From the NCBI RefSeq assembly GCF_000003815.2, contig NC_049993.1, forward strand, positions 9,977,050 to 10,041,049: 64,000 nt of DNA. The letters are read 5' to 3'. How positions within the stretch are numbered: the first letter of the stretch is position 1; every line of letters begins with the position of its first letter. Below the pieces are notes generated by a model that saw only the letters and a program-made list of their open reading frames with translations, did not search any database and was not told where the DNA came from. Made by a program: the position numbers and the translations under genes. Source of the stretch: Branchiostoma floridae. Lineage: Eukaryota > Chordata > Leptocardii > Amphioxiformes > Branchiostomatidae. Shown piece after piece: positions 10,601 through 22,773 of this stretch.

Positions 10601-13600
10601 TGTTTTAATGCTCTTTACATCTGAGTTTTGAGGCAAGTTTCTGCTTTTCTTCCCCCCTTTCCAACCCCTCCTTAACTTCCTGTCTCCAGAGAGTTCAGTT
10701 TGCTGCAAGTAACTCCCATGTATTAATGTTTATTATAACTTTATATCAAGGTATTTCAAGTCCGATTTAACAACACCCTTGAACCGCAGGTGGGGGCTAC
10801 CATATGCTCTTGTCCCAGTGGCCAGTTCACTGTTACTATGCCATTATAGTGGTATAGAGAATGAATGTTTCTCTTTCACTTTTCAGGGTGTCAAATGTTC
10901 CTCATGGCCCCTCTGTGAAATTTCTGGTGGAGAATGGTATGTGGATTTATACTGTTTTACAATGTGTATGAATCTCATTGCTGTTTATGTTGTGTTGCAT
11001 TTAAACATATATTTTTTTCATCTTTCATCCTTTGCAGTATTTAAAATTAGGGTTGGACAAGTTTTCCAAAATTCACTTGTCCTATTGGGCAAGCAAATAA
11101 AGGGTTTACTTGCCCAAACCAACTTTTGACTTGCCCAAAATTAAAATGTCACTGTTTTATGCATTTTCACTTCCAGAAATGTGTTTTTTTATTATTGCCT
11201 CTGTTTTTCTATGTTGACCATTGCTTGATGTCATGACCATCAAAAGTGAGAAGTATATTGAAATCTCACTCAATGGAAAAATCTTACTTGCCCGATCGGG
11301 CAAGTGGGGTAGGTCATGCACTTACCCGATCAGCACTTTCACTAGTCCTGGAAAATAGGGCTTGTCCAAGCCTGCCAATCATGCCCCAATGTTTAGATTT
11401 TTTTTCAATACCAACAGTGTTTTTATTCATCTTCTGCATTTCTATATGTTTTTGTTTCAGTTCACACAATGGGAGAACTCAAGTTGACAGGAAACTGTCT
11501 GAAAGGTTCCAGACCCATAGTCACATTTGACAAGGTACAAAATTCAGACATAAGTAACCTAGGATTTGTTTTATTATATAGTTGTGCATTGTTGTAGTAC
11601 CTAGTAGTGTATAGTACTAGTACTAGTAGTGTTTGTGAAGGTTAGACATCCAGGATATGATAAATAGATTATGGTTCAAACTCTTCTTCTGTATACATGT
11701 GTAATATCAAAATTTTATTCAGACGTTTCGGAAGGCATCCACCTTCCTTCCTCAGTGAAATTAAAATGAAGACAGACAATTTCTCGGAACAAAGAATAAT
11801 TCTTATGTTCTAAATAAGCAAAAAAGGTAATGGCTAAGGTGTTACATAAGAATTATTCTTTGTTCCGAGAAATTGTTTGTCTTCATTTTCATTTCACTGA
11901 GGAAGGAAGGTGGATGCCTTCCGAAACGTCTGAATAAAATTTTGATATTATCCAGAAGAAGAGTTTGAACCATAATCTATTTAGTACTAGTAGTGCATTG
12001 TATTTTGGGCTAGTATGTGTTATTTTTCTGTAACACCACAGCCATATTATTTGCATCAGTAATAGATCTCCATGCATTTCTACTGCATGCATGTGACAAA
12101 ATGTTTTCTTTTTTTTTGTAGAGTTTTGATGAACATCCCCACTGGAGTGTTGTGAAAGAACTGTTCACACAGGTAATCCAAAGAATGTACAGTCTATGAT
12201 TAGTATAGATGTTAGGATTAAAACAAAGTTAGGTTAAGTCTGTATCATACACAATATATAATAGGATTACAGTACTTACAGCAAATTCACGATACATTTT
12301 GTATTCATAGGATAGATTATCCGCCACTTTGGAGTGCTTCTCTTGCTTGCAGTCTTATCCATTAGCCCTATTAACAGATGTGGTGCCCCCCCCCATCACA
12401 GCAAACGAAAAAATCTTCAAGTAAACATGCCGATGCACTTGTCCTTGTAATTCTCTCACTTCCTAACAGCCTTACCTAGCTGGTCGTAACGAGTTTTGGG
12501 TCCACAGACCCCTGTGCTAGTCCGACCACCACTGTTTGTGGTCTGTCCCCATGTTAAACACTTCATCAAACCCAGCGCCATGTTTGTTAATCTGGGGTTT
12601 CAGAGCACCTCTCATAACCGGCCCATCTGTACTTCTAAAGGCCTCCCCTTACTAACCATTAGACTAAGAGTTACCGTATGAATGAGTCCCGCAGGTTTGT
12701 ATGAACCAGATGAAGAAAGTGGCACCAATCTATTACCCATGTTCAAATATATTCTTTTGAAAGATTTATTGCTCTTGTGTTTTCTAATTTGTTGTTGTTG
12801 TGTCAGACCTTCAGCACGCCGTACCACCACCCCCGGAGCCAGCCGTTTGTGGACCATGTCTATACCTTCTCCGTGGTGGATGACAGAATATGGTTCCGCA
12901 ACTATCAGGTCAGGAGACAGTAAAACAACGGTGTTGATAGTAAAAAGTTTGACTGCTGGATTCTGTACACTCTTCTTCTTTCAGAGCAGATTTGACTTTA
13001 TTTGAATTGCAACAGGTACAATACCTTGTGGACACTAGGTAACTACAAACATACCTAGCTGATATTGTGACCACATACATATACATAATTTCTATACAAT
13101 ACAAGAATGAACAGAGGGGATATTGAGCAGTCAGTGAAACAAGTGAGTGTTTGTTATACAAAGTGTAGATGCTGAATACTGTACATTCTTCATTGCTTTT
13201 GTTGTGTATGGGCTACCTCTGGCATTATATTATCTTAGAATTGTCAGCTTGGAAATGTGATGACAAGATTTCTTATCTTATTCTATGTTTTGACAGTTCT
13301 TCATGTTCATAGCAATCCCTATCTGGCAGGCTGTCAATGGGGGCTCAAGATCAACTTGTTTGATAGAAATGTTCACATGTAAGAAAAAGAAACACCCAAA
13401 TATAATAGCATGAAAAGGTACCCTATAATGTTGTATTTTTGCTTTAGATTGTTGACGAGAAAGGTTCCTTGGCAGAAGTGGGCCCCAGATTTGTGCTGAA
13501 CCCCATACGTATGTTCGGAGGCAGCTTTGGAGGCCCCACCTTGTACCAGAACCCACACTACAAGTCTCCTAATGAGGTGAAGACATCCATTCTTAGTTTT

Positions 13601-15149
13601 CATCAGACACACTTTTGTATGTTACACGACATTGTATATACATGTATACTAATAAATTCCTTTACTGGGGGCATTTTGAAATTTTTAATTCATTTTTGTT
13701 TTTGAATCATTATTCATTAAATCAACATTACAGAGTTACCCCTTATCAGTAGTACCTCTGAATACCATTGATCTTACAGTTAAAATCTACAAAGGGATCA
13801 CACTGAAAGCTGTGAGGAATAGCTTACATATGATCTAACGGTATTCAATTGTGATCCAGGGCTCTAGCCAGCGTCCGTTTTTCTGTCAATTGACGGAAAT
13901 TTGCTGTGTGTGACGGAAAAGTTTTTAAACCAATCCGTCAACTTTGACAGACAAAAATTCTTGGTGGAAGCTACAAGCGGCTTGGAGATGCTGTCCTGGG
14001 TCGGAAAGCCACACACTGTTTGTTTTGCTATTGTTTTGATTGTTGACATAGTGTGTCGGCGCCCTTTCAAACACGATAATCTCATTAAAAACCCGTTTTT
14101 CCAGGTCTCAGTTCTGTCTTTCTAACTTCATTCCCGCGGTTTTCGCGACAATGGGAATTGGCTGACGGAAAAAAATTTCAAGCTGGCTAGAGCCCTGTTG
14201 TGATCTGAAACTAGCATGTACCATCGTGCTTCTGTATAGTCAGCCCTGGCAGTATATCCTCACAGCCAAAGTAAACCTAGAGATGATTATATATACCGAG
14301 GTGCACATTTCTGCTGTATAATGTTGATCATCTAATACAAAATAGTCGAAAATGGATTTGATGTGACTGAGAAATGTTTTTAAGAAATGATGCATATGTC
14401 CTGTCCTTCAGGAAGAAGAGTAGAGAAAAGTGCATACCCATTGCCCAGTATCTAACAGTGATTTCTTTAATGAAATTGAAACAATTGAGAAATGACTTTA
14501 AGGAAATAGTAAACTGAAATGTGAAATATCATTTATGTAATGTCTTGTGTCAGTCTGTCAATGTCCCCCTGCATGTTCAGTCAGTAATGACCCATGTGAC
14601 CTGGGATACATGTAATTTTCATTTCTTTGAATAATGAATGAGGATATAGGAGAATTCTTGTACACAACCAACATTAAACTTACTTGCTTACGTTTCGGTG
14701 TCTATTAGACACCCTCCCCGCTATATGTAGCCGATGTAGGTGGTGCTTTTGTGACAAGCAGATTATCCCAAACGTGTCCAAGTTTGTATCCCCCCTCGTC
14801 CTGATTCATCACTGGGGCTGACTTAAGCGTAAGCAAGTAAGTTTAATGTTGGTTGTGTACAAGAATTCTCCTATATCCTATATTCTACCAACCTGATGAA
14901 ATTATTTTCGGGAATAAAGAATGATTTTACTACTTGCTCTGTTTGCAGATTCGTCGTGCCCTGAGGAGGTTAAAGGGAGACAAGTACACCAACCGCGTGC
15001 TGGCCAAAAAGGCGCTCCAGGAGAGAAAGACAGATGAGACATACCCGGTCGACCCGACAGACGAAGTCTTCGCCACGCCCAGAGATGAGACTGACTCCGA
15101 AGATGAGAAGCCTCAGAAGAAGAACAAAAGGAGGAGAAAAAAGAACTGA
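7659..15149 (+). CDS. BRIX1: Ribosome biogenesis protein BRX1 homolog, complete
   Basis: Eleven coding exons: 7659-7808, 9062-9250, 9611-9722, 10062-10105, 10396-10466, 10887-10936, 11461-11534, 12122-12172, 12807-12908, 13448-13576 and 14949-15149 (stop TGA). They total 1173 nt, 390 aa, against about 350 for vertebrates; every intron is GT/AG and the phases fit. Residues 1-113 are a Lys-rich then Glu-rich extension. The Brix domain begins at about residue 114 (GKWTNKQRCLVFCSRG) and includes RHLMNDLKMLMPHAKA, EMKNCNKCVYLEARKKMDLY, TGNCLKGSRP, FVDHVYTFSVVDDRIWFRNY and GPRFVLNPIRMFGGSFGGPT, all closely matching human BRIX1. The C-terminal tail is basic (KKNKRRRKKN). BRX1 acts in the nucleolus in 60S pre-ribosome assembly. 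Introns hold several MITEs (entries below). The first intron has a LINE tail and a possible death-fold remnant. Confidence 0.95.
7979..8200 (+). mobile_element. LINE 3' fragment (end of reverse-transcriptase ORF plus tail)
   Basis: In BRIX1 intron 1. One frame reads TTRDWNNLPAEAALASTLPD followed shortly by a stop, the signature of the extreme C-terminus of CR1-like non-LTR polyproteins. It is followed by a short 3' tail ending in a (GAA)n tract near 8177-8190. It is a typical 5'-truncated insertion. Confidence 0.6.
8508..8714 (-). pseudogene. Possible CARD/death-fold exon remnant
   Basis: A 68-codon frame on the minus strand of BRIX1 intron 1. It contains SGRTAVERFLKALDQSEENL, which resembles the last helices of CARD domains (xGxxAFxxFLxAL). 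A plausible acceptor (GGCAG) and donor (CACAG/GTAGCC) frame the core. No neighbouring exons were found, so it is either a remnant or chance. Low confidence. Confidence 0.2.
11046..11374. mobile_element. Probable MITE with (T/C)AGG..TTGGACAAG ends
   Basis: Left end TTAGGGTTGGACAAG; the right end is the inverse (CTTGTCCAAGCCTG). The inner region repeats ACTTGCCC blocks in both orientations. It lies in BRIX1 intron 6. No clean target duplication is visible. Confidence 0.4.
11661..11983. repeat. Long inverted repeat (foldback element) in BRIX1 intron 7
   Basis: Arms of about 150 bp: TAAATAGATTATGGTTCAAA at 11661 is mirrored by TTTGAACCATAATCTATTTA ending at 11983, and homology continues inwards through CAGACGTTTCGGAAGGCATC and ATAAGAATTATTCTTTGTTC, leaving only about 50 bases in the centre. 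No coding potential. TAGTACTAG motifs flank both sides. Confidence 0.9.
13857..14197. mobile_element. hAT-type MITE with perfect 8-bp target duplication
   Basis: A 341-bp element in BRIX1 intron 10. The ends are CAGGGCTCTAGCCAGC and GCTGGCTAGAGCCCTG, exact inverses. It is flanked on both sides by TTGTGATC (13849-13856 and 14198-14205). CAGGG termini and 8-bp duplications are typical of hAT transposons. No transposase; the interior repeats TGACGGAAA motifs. Confidence 0.92.
14641..14879. repeat. Inverted-repeat element in BRIX1 intron 10
   Basis: Arms of about 52 bp: AGGATATAGGAGAATTCTTG... at 14641 is mirrored exactly by ...CAAGAATTCTCCTATATCCT ending at 14879. The arms include AACTTACTTGCTTACG / CGTAAGCAAGTAAGTT. 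The spacer of about 135 bp is non-coding. It lies 70 bp upstream of the last BRIX1 exon. Confidence 0.88.
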
Positions 15150-16600
15150 TTAAAGAAACACAACAGGGAAAAGGAGAGTTGGGAGAAAACAGTCTTTTCT
15201 GTTTCACTTCTATGAAGATCAGACATCCAGGTTACTAGTAACTCTTGCCCTGCTGGTGTTCCTTTGCCAATGTAATCCCCCAGGTCTGATTGCTTTCAAC
15301 AGAACAGTAAAACTTGTTTTATGCTACTGCTGCAGAGTTACTTCCCCAGCTATGCTGTGGCATGAAACATTTAGGTAAGAAATAACCCAACCCATATCTA
15401 TAGAAATAATGAAGTCGGATACAGGCATCATGTATGTGCAGATCAAACAATTGACTTGTATAGCAGAACTAGGGTTGTTAAACACAGTTTAGGCTGTACA
15501 ACTGGATCAGACCAATGTGATATAACTTCCTTGATCAGACACAGAAACTAAATCTGGATGTTATTATTAATATGTTCCAAGTGACATCCATCACACTACT
15601 TCACGTGTACAGGTTCATCCTGTCATGTCCAACTGTTTTCAGCATTGCAATACTCCAAAGTAAAGTTTTTGCCTTTGTTGGCAATTCTCATGAAGATAAG
15701 AGAGCTCATCAATATTGTGTAACATATCAAAGTTGCCTATTTTGTTTCAGCACAAGAAAAGAACAGCTATGGGAATTTTTTCCACAAAGATCTTTTTTTT
15801 TATAGATGTGTATATCACATGGAGTAACTCAACTCATAGGCAAATATGATGCCACATGTAGTATACAAATGTGTTTTATTATTGTCAACTGTGTCTGCAA
15901 TTATATTACATATTTTACTAGGATATATGTTCTATTCTGTTTTCATTTATTAAAACTAAATATCCATTGACTTTGATAGATCTCTACTTATACAGACATT
16001 AAATACTATTGCAATTATATAAAATAGGTTTGTGTTTGACTGCCATGATTTTGTTGAGCTTCTTTTGACTCTTTATGTCCCCTCACATTTTGGTCAGAGA
16101 GGACAGTCAAACTACTGGAGAACAAATGTCATGGATAATGATGATGTGATAATAATGGTGATGATATACAAACTGTATCCTGACTAAAGCACACAAAGTT
16201 TGTTTGAGTCTTTATTTATTCATGAAAAAAAACTGCTGCCCGTTTTCCATTGAAGTCATGAGATTAGTGGTAGGTGTCAGACAATACAGCAAACTTACAG
16301 GTTATTAATCTGAAATCATAATAAATTCATGTATATTAGGCTGAGACATGGTCAAACAAAAGCACATAACAAATTGACACCTCATTGGTAACGATGTATA
16401 CTTGAGTGCACCTTGTGTTGATTTACGTAGTTGATATACTAGTAATCACATTGTGTTGATGTACTCGAGTAACTAGTTGACCTTGTGTTGATTAGGTAAG
16501 CGTAAACTGTTTGTCTTATTACTGTACTCATTATTAACACCGCAAATATTAGGAGTCTAATTAACAATGGTGAAAGGAATAAGCCGCTTGATTAGTCACT
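15150..16600. other. BRIX1 3'UTR and intergenic stretch
   Basis: AT-rich DNA after the BRIX1 stop. The 3'UTR presumably begins here, but I could not fix the polyadenylation site among several A-rich candidates. No other gene or repeat family is recognised. Confidence 0.4.
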
Positions 16601-16608
16601 AGTGAGAA

Positions 16609-16727
16609 TATAAAGGTAGGCATGCAAAAAAGGCCAGGCGAGTTGGATACGATCTCGAGTCGAGCGTGTTTGTTACAGCGTTTGATACGTACAGCCCGGA
16701 GTTCTGTCAGCCAATCCTACTGAACAA
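16609..16727 (+). promoter_or_regulatory. TATA box and 5'UTR exon of secreted-peptide gene 1
   Basis: TATAAA at 16609-16614 is followed by about 110 bases ending in a strong donor (CAA/GTAAGT at 16727/16728). This fits a non-coding first exon starting near 16640. It would splice to the acceptor CCACAG at 17355, one base before the ATG. No equivalent TATA/exon block is seen near gene copies 2 or 3. Confidence 0.6.
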
Positions 16728-17356
16728 GTAAGTTGTGTTCTGATACAAGCGCATACCGCACAGTCGGATATTATTATATGATATATAATAGTACGTCGAA
16801 TATCTAGTACCTCTAGCACAGCGTAAATTAAAATCCTCTGCCCATTTAACGGAACCTGACTTATGCTTACTTTTACTTACTACGTCCTTTGTTTTACTAC
16901 AGTTAATTTCGTGAAAGCCCGACCACATTCGTCGCACTATCACAAGCTGGGGGAATTCTTCGGACAGTTTTGCAAATGTTGCTCAAAATTCGGCCCATTT
17001 TTACGGAAAAATCCTTTCCTAGATCATTGTCGGCGGTTTGTTCTGTCACAGCCTGCTTCAAAATATAGGACATCAAAATCGTGCGACATCCTACAGCGAA
17101 TGTAACCGCACCATAACTCTGTCACATTCAATTCAAATTCATCTCCCTACAGAATTATATTTATAACAGACGTGTAAGACTGGCGTATCGTGAAAAAATG
17201 CAGTTGTCTTCGGACGGAAAAGAATGCCATAGATCCTTATCGACCTTTTGTCGTAATTTCCCCGGAAAGTCTACAGTAGAAGAAATCTTATGTCGGATAA
17301 TCTAAGCTGTAAAACCGAGCACGTTGATCATGATGCTTTGTTGTTTGTTCCACAGG

Positions 17357-18151
17357 ATGAAGACGACTCTGGTGTTGCTTCTTGTCGCCTTGGTCATCTC
17401 GTCTGAGATGATGACTGCGGACAGCTTCACTGCTGGCGCAGAGTGTCCTCCTGGTTTCTGGTGTGAAACTGGAAGAGCTATCGTGAAGGAGCGAGGTTAG
17501 AAGTAGTTTGGATTCCAGACTTTTTCCAGGGAATACACAGGCCAGCTTATTGGCTCCAGGGCAAACGTGGAAGTCAGATGGCCGGCTGTCAGAAAAGGCC
17601 AGCAATCAGCGACCCAGTACAAAAAGAAATGGCCAGCAAAAGTGTACTATGAGCCAAAAAAGGCCATAGAGAGCCTGCTATGGAGGCTACAAGTCAGAGA
17701 AGAAATTTCGCCATGCCCCCCTCTGGAGGGTCTAATGCAGGTGGCTGTGACAAAATTTCTCCTGTAACATCTGCATGTTGGCCCTTTTAATATAATTAGA
17801 CGAGGAGCTCATCAAGTTTGTGTAGGCCATGGATCAGTTTACCATCATCTTCATTGCTTTATATTTTGAACTACCAGGCTCCACAGGTCGCTGGAAGAAT
17901 AATAGAATCAGGTCGCAAACTGTACTTCTTCTCGTAGGTTATCTGTCTTTGGGGCAATTTTGGGGCAATTTTGGGACTAATTCATGAGGAACATTTAATC
18001 ATTGCTGACATGTATATTGAAGTATCATTGTTTGCCCTCAGCCCGCAAAGGTGCGCTTCCTCTGTTTGGGAAGCTGAAGGCGCTGTTGGCCCGCCGCCAG
18101 ACTGAGACTGGCCGCCGTCAGTATGTAGCAGGGCCTCCGGGACCTCCATAA
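17357..18151 (+). CDS. Small secreted basic peptide precursor, tandem copy 1
   Basis: Coding exons 17357-17495 and 18042-18151 (TAA), joined in phase 1, giving 82 aa. Residues 1-23 are a signal peptide (MKTTLVLLLVALVISSEMMT then ADS). A variable stretch follows with two cysteines (C30, C36). The second exon encodes a basic amphipathic helix (LFGKLKALLARRQTETGRRQ) and a Pro-rich tail (AGPPGPP). Mono- and dibasic sites suggest propeptide processing. I do not recognise the family; secreted cationic peptide, possibly antimicrobial or a peptide hormone, is an inference from charge and signal only. A 5'UTR exon (to 16727) and a 3'UTR exon (from 18653) complete the gene. Copies 2 and 3 follow downstream on the same strand. 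Confidence 0.75.
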
Positions 18152-18652
18152 ATGGTAAAGGAACTTCCCATAATTGGTCTACTTGGCCGATTTGTTTGAA
18201 TCTAAAGGTGCCCCAACTCCCTGCTTCGTTCATTCATTTGTGTAATACTAGTTTATCTTCTACATTACCTTCTGCTACGATGACAATTTGTAAAAGGTGT
18301 TCGGTCGGGAAGTTAACGGGTTAGTTTTCTCCACTTTCGGACGTGTTGCCTTTGAACACTCTACGATACGGGGCTATTTTAGGGCACGAACGAGCCCAGT
18401 ATTTTTTCGACCCATAGTTAAAATCAACACGGGACCCAGCAAAAAAATAGAAGCCCTCACCTAATCGTGAAAACACCGAGAGGTATCCCCGTGTTACCTG
18501 ACAGTGTGCGGGCTTCATTTGTGCACATGTTGCAGCTTTTATGCATCGCTGGAGGAAAGTAACACTTAAAAGAATTGTAGGAGCTCTTTTGAGAAAACTT
18601 TGCATTTGAATTCATCAGTTGAATGAGGTCTGTTGTGTCTGTGTCTTTGCAG

Positions 18653-19055
18653 GGCAGTTGGACCATATGACCATCACGTGACCTGCAGTCAAGACCTGCC
18701 AAGTTCCTATTTACAGACACCTATGACATTGCCTTTGTAGCTGTCGATTTTTCATACAGAAAATGATCTTGGTTTTAAGTCTATGTCAGATTGCATACTA
18801 CGACATACTTTACAAGGGGCAAAAACGACCAGTGAATTTAAGCGTTCGTATACAGAAAATCTATACGATTGGGTAGGTTATCTTCTGAAACAGCGAGTAT
18901 GTATTCGCTTATTTTGTACAGCACCATGTGTCTTTGATGTAAAATATACTTCTGCTTAGCTATGCCGCAGTATTTAAGTAGATGTTAAGTTCTGGAGCGG
19001 TCCGTATTGATATCTTGTCATGGAAGCTGAAAATAAAACATTGAAACTGCAATAA
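18653..19055 (+). other. 3'UTR exon and poly(A) site of secreted-peptide gene 1
   Basis: An acceptor TCTTTGCAG at 18644-18652 opens a segment (GGCAGT...) that is conserved at 24673 and 28394 downstream of the other two copies. It ends with AATAAA at 19032-19037. The coding exon has a donor just after its stop (AAATG/GTAAAG at 18154/18155), so the stop is more than 0 but fewer than 50 bases from the junction and should not trigger decay. Confidence 0.65.
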
Positions 19056-20840
19056 GCTTGTTTTCTTTTGTGTTGGATCATGTACATTGTGTACTATATG
19101 TAACGTTAGATCCGTGTCCTTCCGAGTCTGATGACTGAATTCTCAATTCTTTTTTTCTGATCGCTTACGTGATTTTGTATGGGGAGATAGACAGTACCGA
19201 GGATGTTTAAAGACATTAATAAGTCCCTGTTGGACGCACCATTCATTCTTCTATCAGCATCTGACTAAGGGGCGGGGCATTTGTCAGACTCTGAGGGCCC
19301 TAGAGAACCCTGAATGAACATGGACTGTACACTGTCATGGTCCTTGTTTTTGTGCACATGATCTATAGCATCACCTTTAATAGTAGCGGTAACTTTTTTA
19401 CTGGTCAAAAATCATTTTAGTCCTATGTCAGATCTCATAGTTTATTGGTCACAATTCTCACAAATGACAAAATAAAACACGAATGTATTCAAACGTTCGA
19501 TCATAGAAATCCATACGATTGGTGTATGTCATGATTTATGTAACAACTACAAAGACCATTGGTCTGTACAGTGGGGTTCAAGTACCGCCGGCCGGTGCCC
19601 GACTGGGCCTACAACTTATCTCCAGGCAGATTTACCGGTGGTATAAGGTAGTATCAAAGCTGACAAAGGAGGAAAGCCAGGCCGAACGGCTTTAATTTAC
19701 CCCTTTGCCAGCGTTGATACTACATTTGTACCTTAAACCACCGGTAAGGCCTACGTCATATTTCCTACCTGGTACCCGACCGGGCTATTTGCGGAAAAGA
19801 AAAATTAAAGTTACTGCCAATAGATATGTACAAGAAATGCTGTTGAATTATTTTTTCCGTTTTGCGTTTTTGTTCATGTTTATATCGTACTTGTCGTTCA
19901 ACAAAACTGTCGGGCCAAGCCCCTTTGTGGAAATGTGACGTTAGCCCTAATCTTGGTCCGTTTTGCGTTTTTGTTGATGTTTATATCATACTTGTCTGGG
20001 GTTCAGGTGTAGCTCGGCCGGTCGGGCTCCGAAGCCACAAATCTGCCCTGATGGACTGCCGGATACCTCAGGGGGCACCTCTCAGTGTTTTCATGGATGG
20101 GTCACGGCGTCCATTTGTCGCCGGGTCCCGGGTTTATCTTAACTCCGATTTATAAAAAAAAAATACGGGGCCCGAATTGGCTCAAATATAGCCAGTGACC
20201 GCAGGGTTTCCCTTGCACGGCCCGGCCACAATTGGCGCAAAAAATGGCCCGTGAACTACCCGACAAGGCCCCTTTTTCCAAAAGGTCTATGACCGAAGCA
20301 TTAGTCAGGCCCCGAGGGCTCCACAGTACCTGCACATGTCACATGGGAGGGTGTGTGTCACGGACTAACAAAACCGGAACATCAACATTTTTCAGCTCGC
20401 CATTTTAGAAAAGAAGTCAAACACGCACCCCACAACTTGTCAACAGGTTTGTGTTTAGTTTTCCCTTATAATCGTAGTTTTGTTTAACTCTGATGTAATT
20501 ACTAATCTCTTAACATAAATCGTCTGCTAGTTGTAGTAATGGTAGTTTAGAGACAACGAGTCTTGCGTCCATTTTACGACAGTAATGGCCTTGACACCCA
20601 TGACACCGGCTGTCGCTAGATCAACCAACTTGGTCTTTCTAAAATCTTGAGTTAACTTCTCCCACTCAAAATTCGTCTTAGGACGAGAAAGGTCGCTGTA
20701 GGTCCTCATCAACGTTATAGTTCTGCCGGAGATTCGGGCGACTAAGTCGTACGACAATAAAGAAAATCGCACGACAAGCGTCACCCCGTCTTAAGCTGTT
20801 AATTCAGACATGTCGATGTTCTGTTTTCTGTCACCGCAGG
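19056..20840. other. Intergenic region between peptide copies 1 and 2
   Basis: Contains a block at 19228-19315 (CTTCTATCAGCATCTGACTA...) repeated at about 25360-25450 after copy 2. It also holds a truncated TCTCCAGGCAGAT-type MITE at 19619-19746, a repeat near 20110-20290 shared with 55285-55440 (CCGGGT...TTTATAAAAA..CGGGGCC), and the motif CACGGACTAACAAAACCGGA at 20359, repeated at 25469. No gene seen. Confidence 0.5.
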
Positions 20841-20885
20841 ATGAAAACCAATCTGGTGTTATCTGGTCATTTAGTTCTGTCGTAG
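20841..20885 (+). pseudogene. Truncated duplicate of the signal-peptide exon start (decoy exon)
   Basis: A direct duplication with an offset of about 152 bp repeats the sequence upstream of gene 2, including an acceptor (CACCGCAG) and ATGAAAACCAATCTGGTGTT. The reading frame then diverges and stops after 14 codons (MKTNLVLSGHLVLS). The real exon follows at 20996. Confidence 0.75.
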
Positions 20886-20995
20886 ATTCGCTGCAAATCG
20901 TACGACAATGAAAGAAATCGCACGACAAGCGTCACCCCGTCTTAAATTAAGCTGTAAATTCAGACACGTCGATGTTCTGTTTTCTTTTCCACAGG

Positions 20996-22728
20996 ATGAA
21001 AACGACCCTGGTGTTGCTTCTTGTCGCCTTGGTCATCTCGTCTGAGATGATGACTGCGGACAGCTTTGTTGGCGGCGGCGGCAGAGGTGGAAAAGCTATC
21101 ATGAAGGAGCGAGGTTAGTCGAATACTGGATGCCAGACTGCATGTTACAAGGCTCCGAGGCCAACATACCACCACTGAAAATATTTTGTGGCTGACAAAG
21201 GGTTTTGTGGCAAAAAAAAAAGTTCTGTAACATGCATGTTGATCCAAGAGACAAGGAGCTGGCTAGTATAAACCATGGGAACTGTCTGGCATCTAGGCAA
21301 GGTTAGATGGAGACGTCTTTTGAATTTTGCTTCGCAATTTTGACGGCCGGGTGAAAGAAGATTTCACACATCCATTTAAACTTTATAGCTGTTACCGCAG
21401 CCCTCGCCAGACTAACTACACTGACTGAATAGATAAGAACTAGAGTTCCACGAACACATACCTTTGCCAAATAAACCAGGTTTGTTATGTAGAATGATGT
21501 CTGTAGATATAAATTTGTCACTCATTACATTTTATTTTATATGCCTGGAGTTGGTTCATAAAATTTCGCCATTGATTATACAAATTAGATCCATATTTAC
21601 ACTATTAATATCAAATTGTATCAAGCATCACTTAAGCTATCAGCATACCAAAAATCATGATGATCCTTTCATTCTTGACTTATTCTCTTTCAAAGACTGA
21701 AACAAAACCGGCATCTGCAGTTCAAGAAAAGACATTATAGGGGACCCAAACATACACCACTTACTCTCTGCCATCTTTCTCAACTACATATGTGACAAGT
21801 TTGAAAGTGTTATCACGGAATGCAGTGGATCTATCGACTTTCCTCATCAATTATGCAAATTAGCTATTAATTGGTATCTCATTATGTAAGTTTTTACTTA
21901 GGCTATCTACATACCAAAAATCATGACGATCCGTCAACACGTTCATATTTTCCATTAATTATGCAAATGAGATCAACATTTGCATAATTAATATGTATTG
22001 ACAGTTCTTTTTCTCAGCTACAAATGTGACAAGTTTGAAAGTCCTATAATGGAATGCAGTAGATTTACAAACTTTCCTCATTAATTATGCAAATTAGCTG
22101 TCGATTTGCATAATTAGAATTCCATCATGTAAGTCTTCCCTTTGGCTATCTACATACCAAAAATCATGACGATCCGTCAACACATTCATATTTTCTCATT
22201 AATTATGCAAATGAGGTCAATTGCATAATTAATATGCGTTGATATTTTTCTCTTTCTCATCTAAATATGTGACAAGTTTGAAAGTCCTATCATGAAATGC
22301 AGTGGATTTATAAACTTTCCCCATTAATTATACAAATTAGCTGTTGATTTGAATAATTAGTATTCCATTATGTACATTGTTACTTGGGCTATCTACATAC
22401 CAAAAATCATGACGATCCTTCTACACGTTCCCGAGTTATTCTCCTCCAAAGTTTGGCTGCAGTTTCAAACAAGCCGTTAGGGGGTCAAAACTTACAGCAC
22501 TTACTCTCTGCCCCAAGGGCTATTTACCATTTAAACATCGCGACCACAACATGATTGATTGATTGATTAACATGTCCAGAACATGAGATATAAAAAATTG
22601 AGTTTCTGCTGCAGTACCTTAGCAAGCCGCTAGGGAGCCCATTATCGAACTTGACCTTCGATTTCCCAACCCCTACCCACCTACCAAATATTATCGGGAT
22701 CCATCCGAGGCTTCTTGAGTTATGCTGT

Positions 22729-22773
<45 letters not shown>

